Positions 33,683-47,053 of a stretch of DNA of 64,000 nt are shown here, piece after piece. The number at the start of each line of letters is the position of its first letter. The stretch's first letter is position 1. The position numbers and the translations under genes are program-made. Source of the stretch: Apolygus lucorum. Its lineage: Eukaryota; Arthropoda; Insecta; Hemiptera; Miridae. Location of the stretch: contig CM019183.2 of the NCBI GenBank assembly GCA_009739505.2, forward strand, positions 50,688,199 through 50,752,198, read 5' to 3'. Below the pieces are notes generated by a model. That model did no database searches, had not been told where the DNA came from, and worked only from the letters and a program-made list of their open reading frames with translations.

Positions 33683-34830
33683 CTTCTTCAAGTGCCCTGT
33701 CCGCGACGAACGTTGGCTATCATCCCTGCAATCATTACCCTAACACAGCCTTCCAAAACAATGAAGACGAGGACTCCCCGAACCACTGACGAAGGTTATT
33801 CAACCAAGATATTCGTCGCCGTCCAGGTTCTCGTCTCCCATCAATTCTGCCTTGCAATATATTTTGCAGAAGAGAGTAATTATCATTTCAAGTATTGCAA
33901 CTTGCGCCTTTTTACTGAGCTCATCAACTCCACCACCTTATCCTTCAATATTGGTTGCTCTCTCCGTCCAAGGCACCTTCAGAATCCTCCGATACGCCAG
34001 GATTTCAAAACTTTCAATGTACCGGCTCATTTGTTTAGTCCACGATTCTACTCCATACAGGAGGTCTGAAAAAATGTAACACCGGAGGATCCTGACCCGT
34101 AAAGACAGTGAGAGCTGCCTGCTTGTCAACACCTTCTGCATTTTCCTGAACACTGACCTGGCTTGTTCCATACGGGCGCGGACCTCCGCCATATTGGTTC
34201 CTTCTTCGCTGTCTTATGTTCCGAGATACCTAAAGCTGGAAACTCGTGACACCACATGGTTATCAAGTACCATCTGCTCTCCTTGGCTGGGTCGCTTGAA
34301 TATCACAAGCTACTTCACTTCGTCTTGTGAAAGTTGAGGCTGAGACCCATTGCCTTGCTTCTCTCATTAAAGCTATCAAGAGCGCTTGGAGGTCAGTCAT
34401 GCTGGAGGCCAGAAGAACTGTGTCGTCAGCATATCTTTTGGACCCCATTGACCAAAATTCCCGCATCAGTATCCTCCAAAGCCTCTCTGAATATGGTCTC
34501 GGCTTACAAATTAAAAAGCAACGGGGACAATATACAGCCCTGACGTACTCCCCTCAAAATTGGGACATTACGTGAGCATTTGCCCTCCAGCCTAACATTA
34601 GCCTCTTGGTTCTGGTATAGGTTGGAGATCAGTCTAAGGTCTTTACCATCTATGTCTAGATCCGCCAGTATCTTCATCATCTTTCCATGCTGTACTCGAT
34701 CGAACGCTTTCTCGTAGTCCACAAAACATGCATAGAAATTGAGAGACATGTCTCGGCAACGCTGAGCAAGCACATTATAACTGAATAGGATAACCCATGT
34801 TGGGGGCTTCACGGTCCCTGGTGCAGTTTT
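33683..34830 (-). pseudogene. LINE (non-LTR) reverse transcriptase, frameshifted
   Basis: Minus-strand pieces in successive frames give the middle and end of a LINE pol: FYACFVDYEKAFDRVQH (RT block A), LRGVRQGCILSPLLFNL (block B), then YADDTVLLASS with the catalytic Asp-Asp, then a thumb and C-terminal region (RARMEQARSVFRKMQKVL, ESFEILAYRRILKVPWT) and the common end word MIANVRRGQG near 33690-33720. At least two frameshifts separate the pieces, and the endonuclease end is absent. A GAA-rich tail at about 33680 on the minus strand fits the element 3' end. A decayed, 5'-truncated insertion. Confidence 0.85.
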
Positions 34831-36129
34831 GATAAAAGATTCTTCCTCTCAACCAGCGAAATTGCCAAGTTTTGCGCTCTATTTCTTCAATTACGTTCAG
34901 ATTGAAAAGAAAACAAGAGCATAATAACTTAGATTGTACTGCAAATAATTTTTATTGAGCTAACATTTTGGGATGCCTGTTTTTTCAACACTTTTTAAAT
35001 GTGTGAGACTAACAGAAAAACTCCTGGCAGGAAAATTTTCCTGAGTCCACAGGATGTGTTTCGTAGGCTACTGAAGGCCTTTCAAGTCGTCGTGTGTTTC
35101 GTAATTTATAGGGTTTTTCCTATCCTTGCCGAGTCTGTCGACTCCTTTATCAGTCACTAGTGAATCCCCACTGAGACGAGTTTTCTTCTGTACATTTCTT
35201 TTGTACTCATCAACATGACCTCAAATTACCTAGGGCCCAGAATCACTGTCACACTCATTTTGCGGAAAATAGCTCAAGAGTATCACTTTTGTGAGAACAA
35301 TCGAAAGCAATGAAATGACGTGTAAGTAAATAATGAAACATAAACATGAGGCTGTGAGTCACGAAAAAACCTGAAACCGTGCGGGAGGTATTCTCCAAGT
35401 TGGCACAAACAACGTCAGCGATGTCGGTTTTGCTTATCGGTCGAGTGAAAGAAGTCACGTCCTGGACTTGTCCCGCTCTTTCACACATTGTCGATTTCGA
35501 TCATCCGTTTCTACCAATGAATGTTACGAGACGTGTGTTTTTTCACTCAAAAGTGTGAACTGACGTGGGAAGAATATTTACAAAAAAAAAACCATACTGG
35601 CCAAAATATGGACTTGTCCCGTTTCTACACTCTGCGATTCACATATAGACTACAAGTTTCAAGGTATTTCGTGAACAGCAGGGAGGTCACATACAATTTG
35701 GTAGGATTGATTCATTTGGGTGTATCAATCATTGAGACCATTTTGAAAACGGAATACTTTTGGAAAAAAACAAGTTACGAAAAACGCAATCGGCAATTGA
35801 TTCAATATAGCTGGAGGATGTAGTTTTCTACGCTTTTAACTCCAGTCGATGAGCACTATTTGTTCTTGCAATGTGTTCACAGACAAACCGGGGAAAAATT
35901 TCCTGTCAACAACAAACATGTTGTTTAGTAATGGATAAAACGATAAAACATACATTCTTAATCACCTTTCAACTGTAGTAAATAGTTCCACCCAATGTTA
36001 TTTAGTTAGTATGTTGAGGATAAACCTTAACATTTTTAGCATTATATGAGAGCCCAAAACTTGATATTTTGAAATTGGAAATAGATTCTTAGAGAATAAA
36101 TTCTTATTCATTTGTTGAACAGCACTTTA
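34831..36129. other. Unassigned sequence
   Basis: Contains two moderately long ORFs, 35488-35255 minus (77 codons) and 35521-35823 plus (100 codons). Neither has a recognisable domain and both may be chance. Confidence 0.25.
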
Positions 36130-36250
36130 AAATCCAAGATATTTGACACCCAACATGCGAATTAGATCCCCCCCCACTATCCCATCGTCACCACAACCTA
36201 CGGTGCCGGCCTGGCATCACAGCGGTAATACGTCGTAACGTTGGACGTTT
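36130..36250 (-). repeat. Dispersed repeat, diverged inverse copy of 21260-21380
   Basis: CAACATGCGAATTAGATCCC, GGTGCCGGCCTGGCATCAC and TACGTCGTAACGTTGGA match the inverse of the segment near 21.3 kb, including the C/G homopolymer position. Confidence 0.65.
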
Positions 36251-36507
36251 ATTTATTGGTTTGTTAGGTAGTCCTTAGAAGCTTAGAAGAACATATTTCC
36301 ATTCAAGGCGAAACACCCAAAAACTGGTGTCTAGGCACCATAGTGACAGTATTGATTTGATTCACATTAGCAAAAACAGTAGTCCATGAAAATCCAGAGT
36401 TATATTGATTATGTTTCTTGAATTTCAATGCTTTGGTCCCATTAGTTAGCCTTAATAAGAACAGAAATAATTGAACAGCAAGTGTGATGATCGTCCCAAC
36501 AAACAAT

Positions 36508-36972
36508 TATCAGTCAACTGATTGGGAATGGGGTCCTCAGAATCAAATTCCTCTTTTGCCGAGCTTTCGGCGAATTTATCGCCTTCCTCAGGACTCAAAG
36601 TATGTATTACTGTGTGAGCATCACATCAGCGTCAATCAAAGAACCAGCTAGAGATTCCACCATAGTTGGTGGGAAATGAACTTGGGAACTATTGCAGGTA
36701 AAATGAAAAAATGTAAACAAGGGGGGGGGGATTTAAAACATCATGTCAGCAACAATACTGGGTACCCATAGGTACCCATATTAACATTGTTATGTAATTA
36801 ACACTGTTTTCCCAAGGGTTTTTTCTTAGTATTGTTGTAGCTGACATGATGTTTTAACCCCCCCCCCCTCCCCTTGAACCCTGAGCCCTGAGGGAGGCGA
36901 TAAATTCACCGAAAGCTCGGCAAAAGAGGAGTTTGATTCTGAGGACTCCATTCCCAATCAGTTGACTGATAA
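36508..36972. mobile_element. Foldback / palindromic MITE
   Basis: The left arm TTATCAGTCAACTGATTGGG... through GCCGAGCTTTCGGCGAATTT is repeated inversely up to 36972. Within these, the inner arms (AAACATCATGTCAGC against GCTGACATGATGTTT) also pair across a loop holding GGTACCCATAGGTACCC. C/G homopolymers lie at matching places on both arms (36720 and 36858). Confidence 0.8.
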
Positions 36973-37026
36973 TGAGAAATAATTGAAAATCGTCTATTTT
37001 GTGAATATTAACCCCCCCCCCCCCCC

Positions 37027-37613
37027 AATGAGGAATTTCACCTAATTCTGTTTGCATTTTTCCTGAATAGTTAATGGTGTTGGATAGTTGAAAATCGGGC
37101 TGATTTCGGAAAATAAGTCTCTTGTTATTTTTGGGAGAAAATCAAAATTTATGATTTCATAAATAACCGGGAAAACGGACGTGAAGCGGGAACGCTCGCT
37201 GAGTGGGCTGTTCGGATCGCCGTCTCCTCCCAGTGTTGCCCATTGGAACGACGAAATCGTGTTTTCTAAGAGGAAAGTTATCAAACAAAAACAGGGGAAA
37301 CCTAATTTTCCCCATCTCGCTTTTTCTATTTTTTTTCTTCAGTTTTTCGATTTCAAACTTTACTGTTTCGTGAAATTTTGCATCTGGGGACTATAGATTT
37401 CTCGATCTCAGCGCTTCAAGCGGCCGTAAATGAACTATTCCAGGATGACGTCATTTTCCCGGGTTTTTTAAACGTTCGTATTTTCTATACTGTTTTGTTT
37501 ATTCGTAAATTAGGAAGTTCGGGCTGAAAGTTTGCCTTAGGTGGTTTTTCGAAGTGCTGAATCCGATTTTGGGGTCAAAAATAGAAAATCCCAACATGGT
37601 GAAATTCCTCATT
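37027..37613. mobile_element. TIR MITE (family D), intact 587-bp copy = empty site
   Basis: Begins AATGAGGAATTTCACC and ends with its exact inverse GGTGAAATTCCTCATT. No coding ORF. The same element at 60022-62362 is interrupted by a family A copy. The uninterrupted join AAACAAAAACAGGGG is at 37284-37296. Confidence 0.85.
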
Positions 37614-37619
37614 TACCAC

Positions 37620-37912
37620 ATTTTCATGCTAATCTCTGTTCTCTGATAAAGTAATGTGCAAGTGGAAAGTTATCTGAATCGAACAAAAAAAGAACCACGC
37701 AAATCGGTTGGAAAGGCCTGGGCAGAGTACACAAGTACGAGTATTTGTCACTCACACGCACACCTCTGTGATTTTTTTCGCGGATTTGGATTCAGAATGG
37801 TCTAAAACGGATTTGTATGTGGTCATTTTTTTTCTCCGCTGAGATTTGTCCTCCTTCACCCCAGATTAATTGTGTAAGGACGCCCAAGTCTTCTTGTGGG
37901 ACGTCCTAATAA
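37620..37912 (-). repeat. Dispersed repeat, inverse copy of the 20.3-20.9 kb repeat
   Basis: Shares CAGAATGGTCTAAAACGG, TTTTTTTCGCGGATTTGG and GTGGGACGTCCTAA with the inverse of 20311-20460, plus AAAAAAGAACCACGCAAATC. Confidence 0.65.
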
Positions 37913-38207
37913 CACAAGCGTCCCTCTCACAACTTGCTAAAGGATGATGAAACTTTGCTAGGAATAGGGTTACTACTATGTGTGGATCGTCGGAATGAAC
38001 GTACAGTCAGTGTCAACATAGTTATACAGTCAGTTTATCAATGTGCCCCATCTTATCCTAAGCTTTGTATTCCTGCGTCAGGTTAAATAAATTCGGGTCC
38101 ATTAAAATCAGTTATTACTCGCATTTTGCGTTTTAGAGATTTTCTAACCATTTTGGTCTGTTTGGCAATCAGTAAAGTCACTTCCTATTCCCAGACATAA
38201 ACTTTTT

Positions 38208-38813
38208 GGTTTATTATTTTCAATAATGAACCTTTGGAATCGACCAAGAAAAATTTTTTTTTAACACCCCCTCAAAATTTGATGGTTTACGTTTCAAGGT
38301 ACGTAGAAAACCAAAAATCGAATAAAAATTTGGCCGTCCGTCCGCCGTACGCCGTACGCGGCACTTTTGCCACTTAGCATTGACCGATTTTGATGAAATT
38401 TGGTATGTAGGCTCCATTTGGGGTCTAGTTGTGCCCCGAAGATTTTGGTTGATGTAGGTCAGTTCTAAGGGTTCCAAAATGAATTTTGAAATTTTGCAAA
38501 CGCCCTAATTCAAAAAATTTTGATACAAAGGTATTTTTTTTTCCTTCAATTTAGGATTCTATCGAATTTTTAGAATTTTTTGAGACCACGCGGAGCTCTG
38601 TAGGACAAACGGTTCGCTCGCTACGAGAATTTAAGGGTTTTACGTACGATAAATCAGAAACACGAGTGTGAATCGCAAAAGAGGCCTAATCTCCGTTCAA
38701 ATTTTAGCTGACCGAAATACGATCGATGTTCTTCTTCAAGTTGGATGGTTGGTGGCTTTGCAGACGAGTGATCTATATAAAAATAATAAACCATTGTGTA
38801 ATAATTTGCAGCG
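38208..38813 (-). mobile_element. Family A element, complete young-looking copy
   Basis: Flanked by TTTTT; GGTTTATTATTTTCAATAAT to TTTGCAGCG. The microsatellite region is CCGTCCGTCCGCCGTACGCC. Very close to the 5.1- and 40.2-kb copies. Confidence 0.9.
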
Positions 38814-40232
38814 TTTAGACTAAGATCTGAGGTTGATAAAATTTGCTTGTTAGCCCCCAGATCGTCTTTCATGAATTTCATGTAATCGTCAGCCCAATAG
38901 TTCCCTCCAAACTCCCAAATGAGATATTTTCCTTAATCTGTCACGCTAATAGAGGACAGTCTGGTGATCGATAATAGTCCGATTCTGCTCAAATGTAGGT
39001 AGTTTGAGCTTGACTCCAAGATGACAGGTGATCGATCTCATTACGATAATAATGATCAGTGATGAGCTAAGTAGGTACATGTGGAAAACTGAAAAATTCA
39101 TCATATTTATCCTTCTTGGATGGGAAAAGGTCATCGAAGAAGTTGACCCCATCCAATTATCGTCGGTTGCCAGTCAGTATTATTTAGGGTAAACAAGAGC
39201 GCCTCGTCACCCCTGGCGGCTCCGTCACCAATCAATTTGGTCTCACAAACGCGAAATATCCGGCGTGATTGTATTGTTCATCCTATTCCGGGCTGTTTCC
39301 GCCAAGGAGAAGGTCTCGATGGTCGAGTGAACCCTCAATCCCTACCTACTTGGGGAACTTGCACAGATTTCTCTTCTTCTACATCAAAGTTTCGAGGATG
39401 AAGGAAGACTTGGTATTTGTGCCGCCGGTATAAAAAGTAGACTTTGTACGCGTATCAGCCTAGGGCGGGGATTCGACGACCTGTTGATCCAATTGTAAGA
39501 AATTTATAGGGAAGGAGCCGAAGCCAAAAAATTCATCCGAGCTTATGAGAATTCTGAACTGCATTTTTGTTTATAATTTTTTTAACCCTTAATATCCTAA
39601 GTTATCTTTTTGGAAGTCCAATTTTTACCTGCAACAGTTTATCCAATTTTAAACCAAAACAGCCGTTGACTATCTTGATACTTCAACGACCGAGTGATTA
39701 AGAAAATGTAATCATAAAAAAATTGTACCTCACAGAAAAACAAAACAATTCTCGACTTGACGGACCGTAATGGGGCCTCCGAGGTACCTTCTACCCTCGT
39801 TTCTCCCCTTGTAGGCTATTAGTTGGGTTTCCTCGTCAGTAGCAGCACAGATCCCTCTTTGAAGTGAACCTTTTCCACCTTATTCTTTGGTTCTATGCTT
39901 TATGAGAAATAAAGGACCCAAACATCCCACCAAGTATTTTCCCTAGTATCCTTCTTCTACTCCAACAAAATTGGGTTTTTAGACAGATTCTGCTGTTGCA
40001 GTGTGGCCCTTGGAAAGATCATTATTGAGCTGACAGACTGTAGTGGAGCCTTTGAGGTACCTTCTGCCCTAATATTCTATAAATTTGTCAAAATACATCT
40101 AAATTAAATTTAAAGAATACGAAAAACACATTTTTTGAACACGGGGGAAATTAAAAGCTAACTAAAATAATCGTGAAATTCATGTTAATGTTAGAAATTT
40201 GTTATTGCTCCGATAAAAATTCAATACATTTT
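38814..40232. other. Unassigned sequence with weak promoter-like patch
   Basis: A GC-richer patch at 39180-39490 contains GGTATAAAAAGTAGAC at about 39428, a TATA-like word, but no downstream ORF. Two diverged direct repeats around GAGGTACCTTCT lie at about 39781 and 40053. No gene supported. Confidence 0.3.
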
Positions 40233-40917
40233 GGTTTATTATTTTCAATAATGAACCTTTGGAATCGACCAAGAAAAAAAAATTTTAACACCCCCTCAAA
40301 ATTTGATGGTTTACGTTTCAAGGTACGTAGAATCCAAAAATCGAATAAAAATTTGGCCGTCCGTCCGCCGTCCGCCGTACGCGGCACTTTTGCCACTTAG
40401 CATCGACCGATTTTGATGAAATTTGGTATGTAGGCTCCATTTGGGGTCTAGTTGTGCCCCGAAGCTTTTGGTTGATGTAGGTCACTTCTAAAGGTTCCAA
40501 AATCAATTTTGAAATTTTGAAAACGCCCTAACTCAAAAAGTTTTGATATAAAGGTATTCTTTTTCCTTCAATTTAAGATTCTATAGAATTTTTAGAATTT
40601 TTTGAGACCTCGCGGAGCTCTGTAGGACAAACCGTTCGCTCCCTACGAAAATTTAAGGGTTTATATTGAAATATATATATATAAATCAAAACACGATTGT
40701 GAATCGCAAAAGAGGCCTAATCTCCGTTCAAATTAGAGCTGACCAAAATGCAATCAATGGTTGGTGATTTTATTTTATTTTTTTATATTTTTTTTTGATA
40801 TATTTTTTTTTTTTGATTTTTTTTTTTTTTTTTCTCTTCATATTGGATGGTTGGTGATTTTGTAGACGAGTGATCTATATAGAAAAATAATAAACCATTG
40901 TGTAATAATTTGCAGCG
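40233..40917 (-). mobile_element. Family A element, complete copy with T-rich expansion
   Basis: Standard ends GGTTTATTATTTTCAATAAT and TTTGCAGCG in TTTT. An ATATATATATA tract (about 40670) and about 70 bp of T-rich sequence (40770-40835) expand the part near the CGCTGC end. Confidence 0.9.
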
Positions 40918-43900
40918 TTTTTCACTGTCAGGTTCTACCCGTGTTATTCTGTGTGATGAAGCTATACTGCCCATCCAACTTGGCTTTCTCAATTAGCGGA
41001 AGCCATGTGGTTTCTTGTGTCACGATGGAGTTGACATTTTCCAGGACTCTTGAAAGAGTTATTTTTTTGGATGAAGAGGACCCCAGGAGCCTGAGGGACG
41101 TACAACCATGAAGGTGGTTATCAGAGATACCCGCGGGTTTCCAGGCCTGTGTGGGAGAAATAAAAATCGGGTGTTCTGTTTTGGGGGCCTAAGTGAAGTA
41201 TATCTGGCTGTGACGTAACTCTCCCACCCCTGTTTTTGTCCCTAGTTCCAGAGGGTGGAGGACCGAAACGGATGAGTCGAATTGAAGGGTGTGGCAGGGC
41301 AGAATGAAGCCTTTACCTAGTCCCTATGGTGGTCTCCTGCACTCAACGGTGGTAAAATTCACGGTACCGGGTTGGAGTGATGGGTGATGATTAATCACCC
41401 TCTTAGAGAGGAGAAAAAACGCCTGCCAAGTTGGATGGGCACACGGGCAGTATAGCTTCCTCACATAAAATAACATGGACGTAAAAAAGAAGTCGGAGTA
41501 AAAATAATTCATTTTATATTTCAAAGCAGTACAATTTATAAATTGAAAAATTATTTTCACGATCATGTTGACGATTTTTTGCTTTCTGGATCAGATTATG
41601 TTTATAATTTTTCATTTTTTGACATTTTCATGTCTTTGCTTTGGCACATGAACTGAAAAATCGTCACGGAAACTAAGCAAATCTTGCTCACGCGACCAAT
41701 AAATAAAATAGTCTCTGAGTGCCAGTTTATTCACATCTTTGGATGGATAGTTGTACTCCCGCATACTTGATTTCAAAAGATCACATAATAGTAGCAGTTC
41801 ACGTTTGTACTGGCCAGAACAATCCCGTGTTTTTGTGGCCCTGCTTTTGAATTGCATCGGAGACGGAATACTTGGATACTAGTTACTGCACAGATGACTT
41901 CCAATTATCAGTCAGCACTCTGTTTCTGAGTGCCAGGTTGGATTGCAAATTATTTCAAAATGAGCAGTTTGACTATTGAACATATTTGTACTGACCAGAA
42001 CAATCCCATATTTTGCATGAAGATGCCTCTGCATTTGTATAAGAACTGCATCAAAAATGATCTGAGCTCTGATAGTTGTAGCTTTTCATTGTTCATGGAG
42101 CCGCAAATGGTCCATAAGAGCACCAGTAGATGTCACTGAACAGGTGAAGGTTCAATTAAAAGGTTCTGTAATAAACTTAAAGCAACAACCTAGATGTCAG
42201 TTGATTATTCTGAACGCTCTGTTGATTAAATTGAACCCGTTTCCTTTGTAAATATTAATGGATTTCAATAATATTCTTTCCCGCTCAGAGAAGAAATACG
42301 GATCTTTTAAGGACCAACTCCGAATCTAAAGGCGATCTACAAGTACAAGGTATCTACGAGTACTTTAGAAAACTAAGAGCCAACTAATATACGAATCTAA
42401 GGAAGCAACAAGACCCAGTACCAGATGTATAAGGATTTGTATCTCAGTGCTAATTCACGGTCTTGGTTTGGTAGTACTCCTGTAGACTTAATCGCATCAG
42501 ACTGTTCGGTTTTTTGAAGAATTCAGAAGCCTTGGATTGGAGCGCTGCCAGACCAAAGCCGTGCTTTGCCAGCGGATGCCCCTACCTTTGTAGTCAGGCT
42601 TGGCCTTTATAAAACATACTCGTATATGTTTTGTGGATCCCGCCGATCGTATCGTGTTGAAACCAATAAAATAACTCATCTATGTTTAAGAAAAATCACG
42701 TTTTATTAGAAAAATATCACCAATAAGATATCTCACCTATGTTTGAGAAAAATCACGTTTTGCCTCTAGATGAGTCTTTAATGTTTTATTACCGATCCAA
42801 ACAGAAGGAGCAAGAAAAATCAACAACATAATCGACTTTACGGAAGAATACCGATAACATTACTAATAAAATATTAAAAATAATTAATATTAAAGAATAT
42901 TAAATTCCTGATAAAATGTTGTTGAATGGCTCTCTCATGGTTTGATTCGAAGGACTTGCTTTTGTTTAGTTTCTCCCGAAAACAATGAAAGGGAGTAGAT
43001 GGTTTTCTGACTGATCTGATCCCGTCAACAGTTACGCAGCCCTGTCCCGATAGAGAGCTGATAGCCAGACCCCTTTTGATCTCGACCCCAACTTCCTTAT
43101 ATGTGTTAGAGCATCACGTCCATTATTCGGCAGGCTCCTACCATCATTTGCATGTCCCCATACTTCCTTTTCTGTGCTTTTCATGGGTTTGTCGAACCCA
43201 ACTTCCAATATGGGATTGATCCTCATTTTCCTTGATAGCTAGATAGATGGATACCTACTATTTGTTTATTGGCGCCATTTTGTACAATTTTTACAAGATG
43301 ATAAATGCATGAAGGGAGGGAGGCAATTTGGTCAGATTTCGTATCAGACGTTCGGCTTCGCCCGTGTTGTAGGGTAGGACCTTTGCAAAATTGCTCCCTC
43401 TGGGTAAATAAATTGAGAAATACATATATTACGATGCATAAATTGATAAATACATACCTATAATATGACACACATAAGATTTTAAAACATTACAAAAAAT
43501 GTATGTGTTTTATTTTCTTATTTTAATTTTTATTCTTTTTTGGAGGGCTAGATCCATTCAATCACAGTTGTGGATGATGAAGGGTGCCCTGGCTATTTTA
43601 CAAGGTGGGTAGGCACTATCCAGGGATATGCAATAATTATACGAGAGATGGTTAGAGTTATGAGCTAAACCCTAACTTGACCAGCTAAACTGTCCAACTT
43701 TCCTTCATGGCCCCTACTACAAGTTGGTGTTAGCTTGGGATACTCATGGACTTCCTAAGACATATCCTGGCTCCTATGAACTTTCGTGAAGTGGTGGTAC
43801 GTGTTTTTTAAATATTTTTTTAAACACTTAATTAATCTGACGGATTATTGTGTCGTAAGGACGGAGACTCAAAAGTTTGAAAAATTCTAGGCTTGTTGTA

Positions 43901-44297
43901 AATTAGATGAAGAGTCGAACCTTTACGTTGATTTGTGGGGTGACCGATGATCACAAGGGCGTTTCCGTGACCTCATCTTCGTCACACTGACACCGTCACT
44001 AATCACGTACTTATTCCGGATTGGTTCGGGACACTCCGTGAACTTCCTCAGTTGCCTTTGAAAGGTCGCAAGATTTTCTACTGCATAAAGTTGAGATTTG
44101 AGAGCACAGTCAAGTTTCACATGAAAAAATATTTTTGACCGACTACAGAACCGATGAGACGAGGAGTAGGTATTAGAACTTGTTTGTTCGAAATTAAGAA
44201 GAAGCTTACATAAACTTACTAACTTATAGACATTTGTTCAAAATGTGGGGTCCATATCCTGCATAATATCCTCTAGAAATTATTAATTGGTACCATA
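40918..44297. other. Unassigned sequence, gene-poor
   Basis: Relics of family B 5' ends occur at about 40955-40985 (inverse) and 41408-41465 (AACGCCTGCCAAGTTGGATG). The segment 41590-41660 is an inverse relative of 13115-13175 (ACATTTTCATGTCTTTG). GC-richer patches near 41080-41340 and 42500-43220 have ORFs of 60-80 codons without recognisable domains. Confidence 0.3.
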
Positions 44298-45088
44298 CTG
44301 CCGTCCTTAGCAAGAAGGGCGTATCTCGATTTTGGCGATTTTCAGGTTTTTGCATATCTAGAATCTTTGGAGTCTTCTGCACCTTATGATACCTCATTCA
44401 TGTACCTATGGGTACGAAAAGGTACACAAAAACGCTAGTGAAAAAGGGCGTATCTCTGAAATTTCTTGAAATCCTTTGGCGATTAGGTATGTCGTTTTTC
44501 CTAAGCCTAAAATGCGGATATCATGCCGAATACCTTCCTCTACTAAGCAAGAAAGCCGCATCTCCTGAGATACGGGTTTTCTGGTTAGCAAAAATTCGAA
44601 ATATGTTCTTGGCAACCAAATCCTTAGCGGAAAAGCCGGATCTCGTAGGGTGCTCGCTTATTAATGATAAGTCACCAAACAAACTGGGCTGGAGGCTTGT
44701 CACCGAACTTTTCCATATGATTAAATTTAATAATCTGCGTAAAAAAAGAAGTAGTGTAGAAACAACTAACGAATCATGCTAAAAAACCCGGCTAAAATCT
44801 GCCAGGAAACCGCTTGAAGTGCTTGGAATGCTTAACAAAAAAGGCGTATATCTCGAATATCACCCTCATTTACTAAGCGGAAAGGGCGTATCTCCTCTAA
44901 ATTGGTTATGAAGTAAATTCCCATGAAAAAAAGGCCGTAGTAAGTTGGAGAATGATTGGACCTACGGTATGATGTCCCGAAAGTGGGGTAAAAGTATAAT
45001 TAACTGGACGCGAAACTTAAAAAACGAAAAGTGCTTGTACTGAAAATCTTGATTTTCGGAGATGCGCCCTTCTTGCTAAGGACGGCAG
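44298..45088. mobile_element. TIR element with internal GGGCGTATCTC repeats
   Basis: The left end CTGCCGTCCTTAGCAAGAAG followed by GGCG(T/C)ATCTC is inversely repeated at 45088. Inside, degenerate copies of AAGGGCGTATCTC recur about every 60-130 bp. A 124-codon plus ORF at 44408-44782 spans several repeats and is probably incidental. No transposase. Confidence 0.75.
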
Positions 45089-46647
45089 CATAGTAATGTC
45101 AGGTTGGTTGTTCACAGACTTCATTCAATCCTGTTCATTCCTCCTTTTGTGGGACTCACGACTGACACCGGAAAGTCAACAAACACAGCCATGCAATCTT
45201 GACCACAGATCTGCTATCAGTCAAACCGGAACAAGTGACCCACTGGAGGAGAGCAAACGGATACCCAATTATTATCTATCTAGTGAAATGTGTTGTAATG
45301 CTGACAAGCTCGAAAGCTGCCGGTCGACGTGTCAAAACAAAAGATCGACAGGAACTGTTACTACCGACTTTGAACAACTGCCTACGACTGTAGGATCAAC
45401 AGGTTCCGACTTTAAAATTTTTTGAGATCATTAATTTGACTATTAGGTCAACTCACTCGATCATGTTTTGAGACTTTCGTTTTTGGTTCATTATTTTCAT
45501 TACGTCCCCTGGAATGCATGCATTACTAAACAATATGTTTTTTCTTCATATATTTTGAAAATAAATCTGATATTCCGACTCCAAATATAGTCTTTAGAAC
45601 ACGGAAAAATAATTTCATAATCTCCTGATCGAATTTCAAATAAAAGATTTCAAAAATTTCCTGATCGAATTTCTAATAAACAATTTGAAAGAAAAGTCAA
45701 AAATCTCCTGATCGAATTTCATGGGTTTACTTGCCTTATCGCCACGCTGGGCGTCATAAGAACTGATATTTTTCTTTCGAAACTGATATGTTAGTAGATC
45801 GTGTCGTGATCTCACCGGTTCTACTAGGGTTGGAATATTGGATGCAGAATACATCCAATATTAAGTGAGTAACTCATAAACTAATTTTCACATTTATAAT
45901 CAGTCAAAAAATATCACTAAAGGGAGCTTTATCTAATAATTTAACTTTATCTAATAAAGAATCGTTGCCCTGATGATAACACATGGGTAGATGGTAGGGT
46001 ACTTGTTAGTTCTTACAACCTCTAGCCAGGCCAAGTACCCAATTAACTTGAAGATGACGCATCGTGCTTTGTGACCATCGAATGAGCTATGAGCAACACC
46101 CATTTAGCAGACTACTTTGAATAAACTACCGTTTATTTGGTAGGATAATCAGTAGTTCTGATGACATCCAATCAGGCCATTTACCCATTGAATTTGTAGA
46201 TGAAGCTTCGTGCTATGTGCAACATCCTCATGGCTGGGGATAAAACGTCATACATCACTATGATCCGAAAGATCTGGAGAAAAGGACCCCCAGGATCCAG
46301 GTCTTTTCAATGACTCTGGAAGGTGCCCAGCGGCCTCCAAACAGAAAGGGCTTGCCATATTATGGCAACATTGGGCTTTAATAGGTTAATGCTCCTTTGA
46401 AATCGGTCACGAAACAAATTGTTTATCCCCATCCCCCTTCCCACAAAATTCTTTGTTTTTTGTTGTTGCACGTTTTGAGCCTTTCATTTCTAAGATGCAG
46501 AAGCTTCGTACGTTTGTGTTAATCAAGACAATTTGGGACCTCCACAATAACAATTTTCCCTTGAATTATGCTTTTCTGAGCTTTGAGAATTTTTGGTTCC
46601 ATGTCTGTCCTTAGACGATGAATTGAATTAATTAATGAAGCACTTTT
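45089..46647. other. Unassigned sequence
   Basis: Contains a 42-bp duplicate of 21561-21602 at 45497-45538, and three degenerate units with CTCCTGATCGAATTTC at about 45622-45720. A 109-codon plus ORF at 45096-45425 is Ser/Thr-rich without recognisable domains. Near 46360 is a short hairpin GCCATATTATGGC. Confidence 0.3.
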
Positions 46648-47050
46648 GGTGTATTAATTTCAATAAAAACCTTTGGAATCGACCATGAGACCCCCCCCCC
46701 CCCCCGCCTTAAAATTTGTTGGTTTACGTTTCAAGGTACGTAAAATCCGAAAATCCAATGACAATTTTGCCGCACGCAGCACTTTCCTCTATTACCATGG
46801 ACCGATTTTGATGAACTTTGGTATATGGGGTCCGAAGCTTTTGGTTGATGTCAATCACTTATGGGGTGAAAAATTGGGGTTGTTGTTTTCAAAAGCGCCC
46901 TAGCTTGAAAACATTTGGAATAAAGGTATTGTTTTTTTCTCTAATTTAAAATATAATTGAATTTTTAGAATCGAATGAGACCATCCAGAGCTCTGTAAGA
47001 CTAACAGTTGGCTTTCTATAAGATCTTGAGTGTTGGACTTACGATCAGAA
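46648..47050 (-). mobile_element. Family A element, truncated by family B
   Basis: Degenerate hairpin GGTGTATTAATTTCAATAAA, a poly-C expansion (about 46691-46705) at the site of the usual CCCC, GATTTTGATGAACTTTGGTA, and loss of sequence after TGGACTTACGATCAGAAA, where family B begins. Confidence 0.75.
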
Positions 47051-47053
47051 AAT

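Noticed and set aside
39180..39490. TATA-containing promoter of a host gene
   Set aside because: The TATA-like word stands alone, with no downstream ORF or clear exon; kept only as a note in the gap entry.
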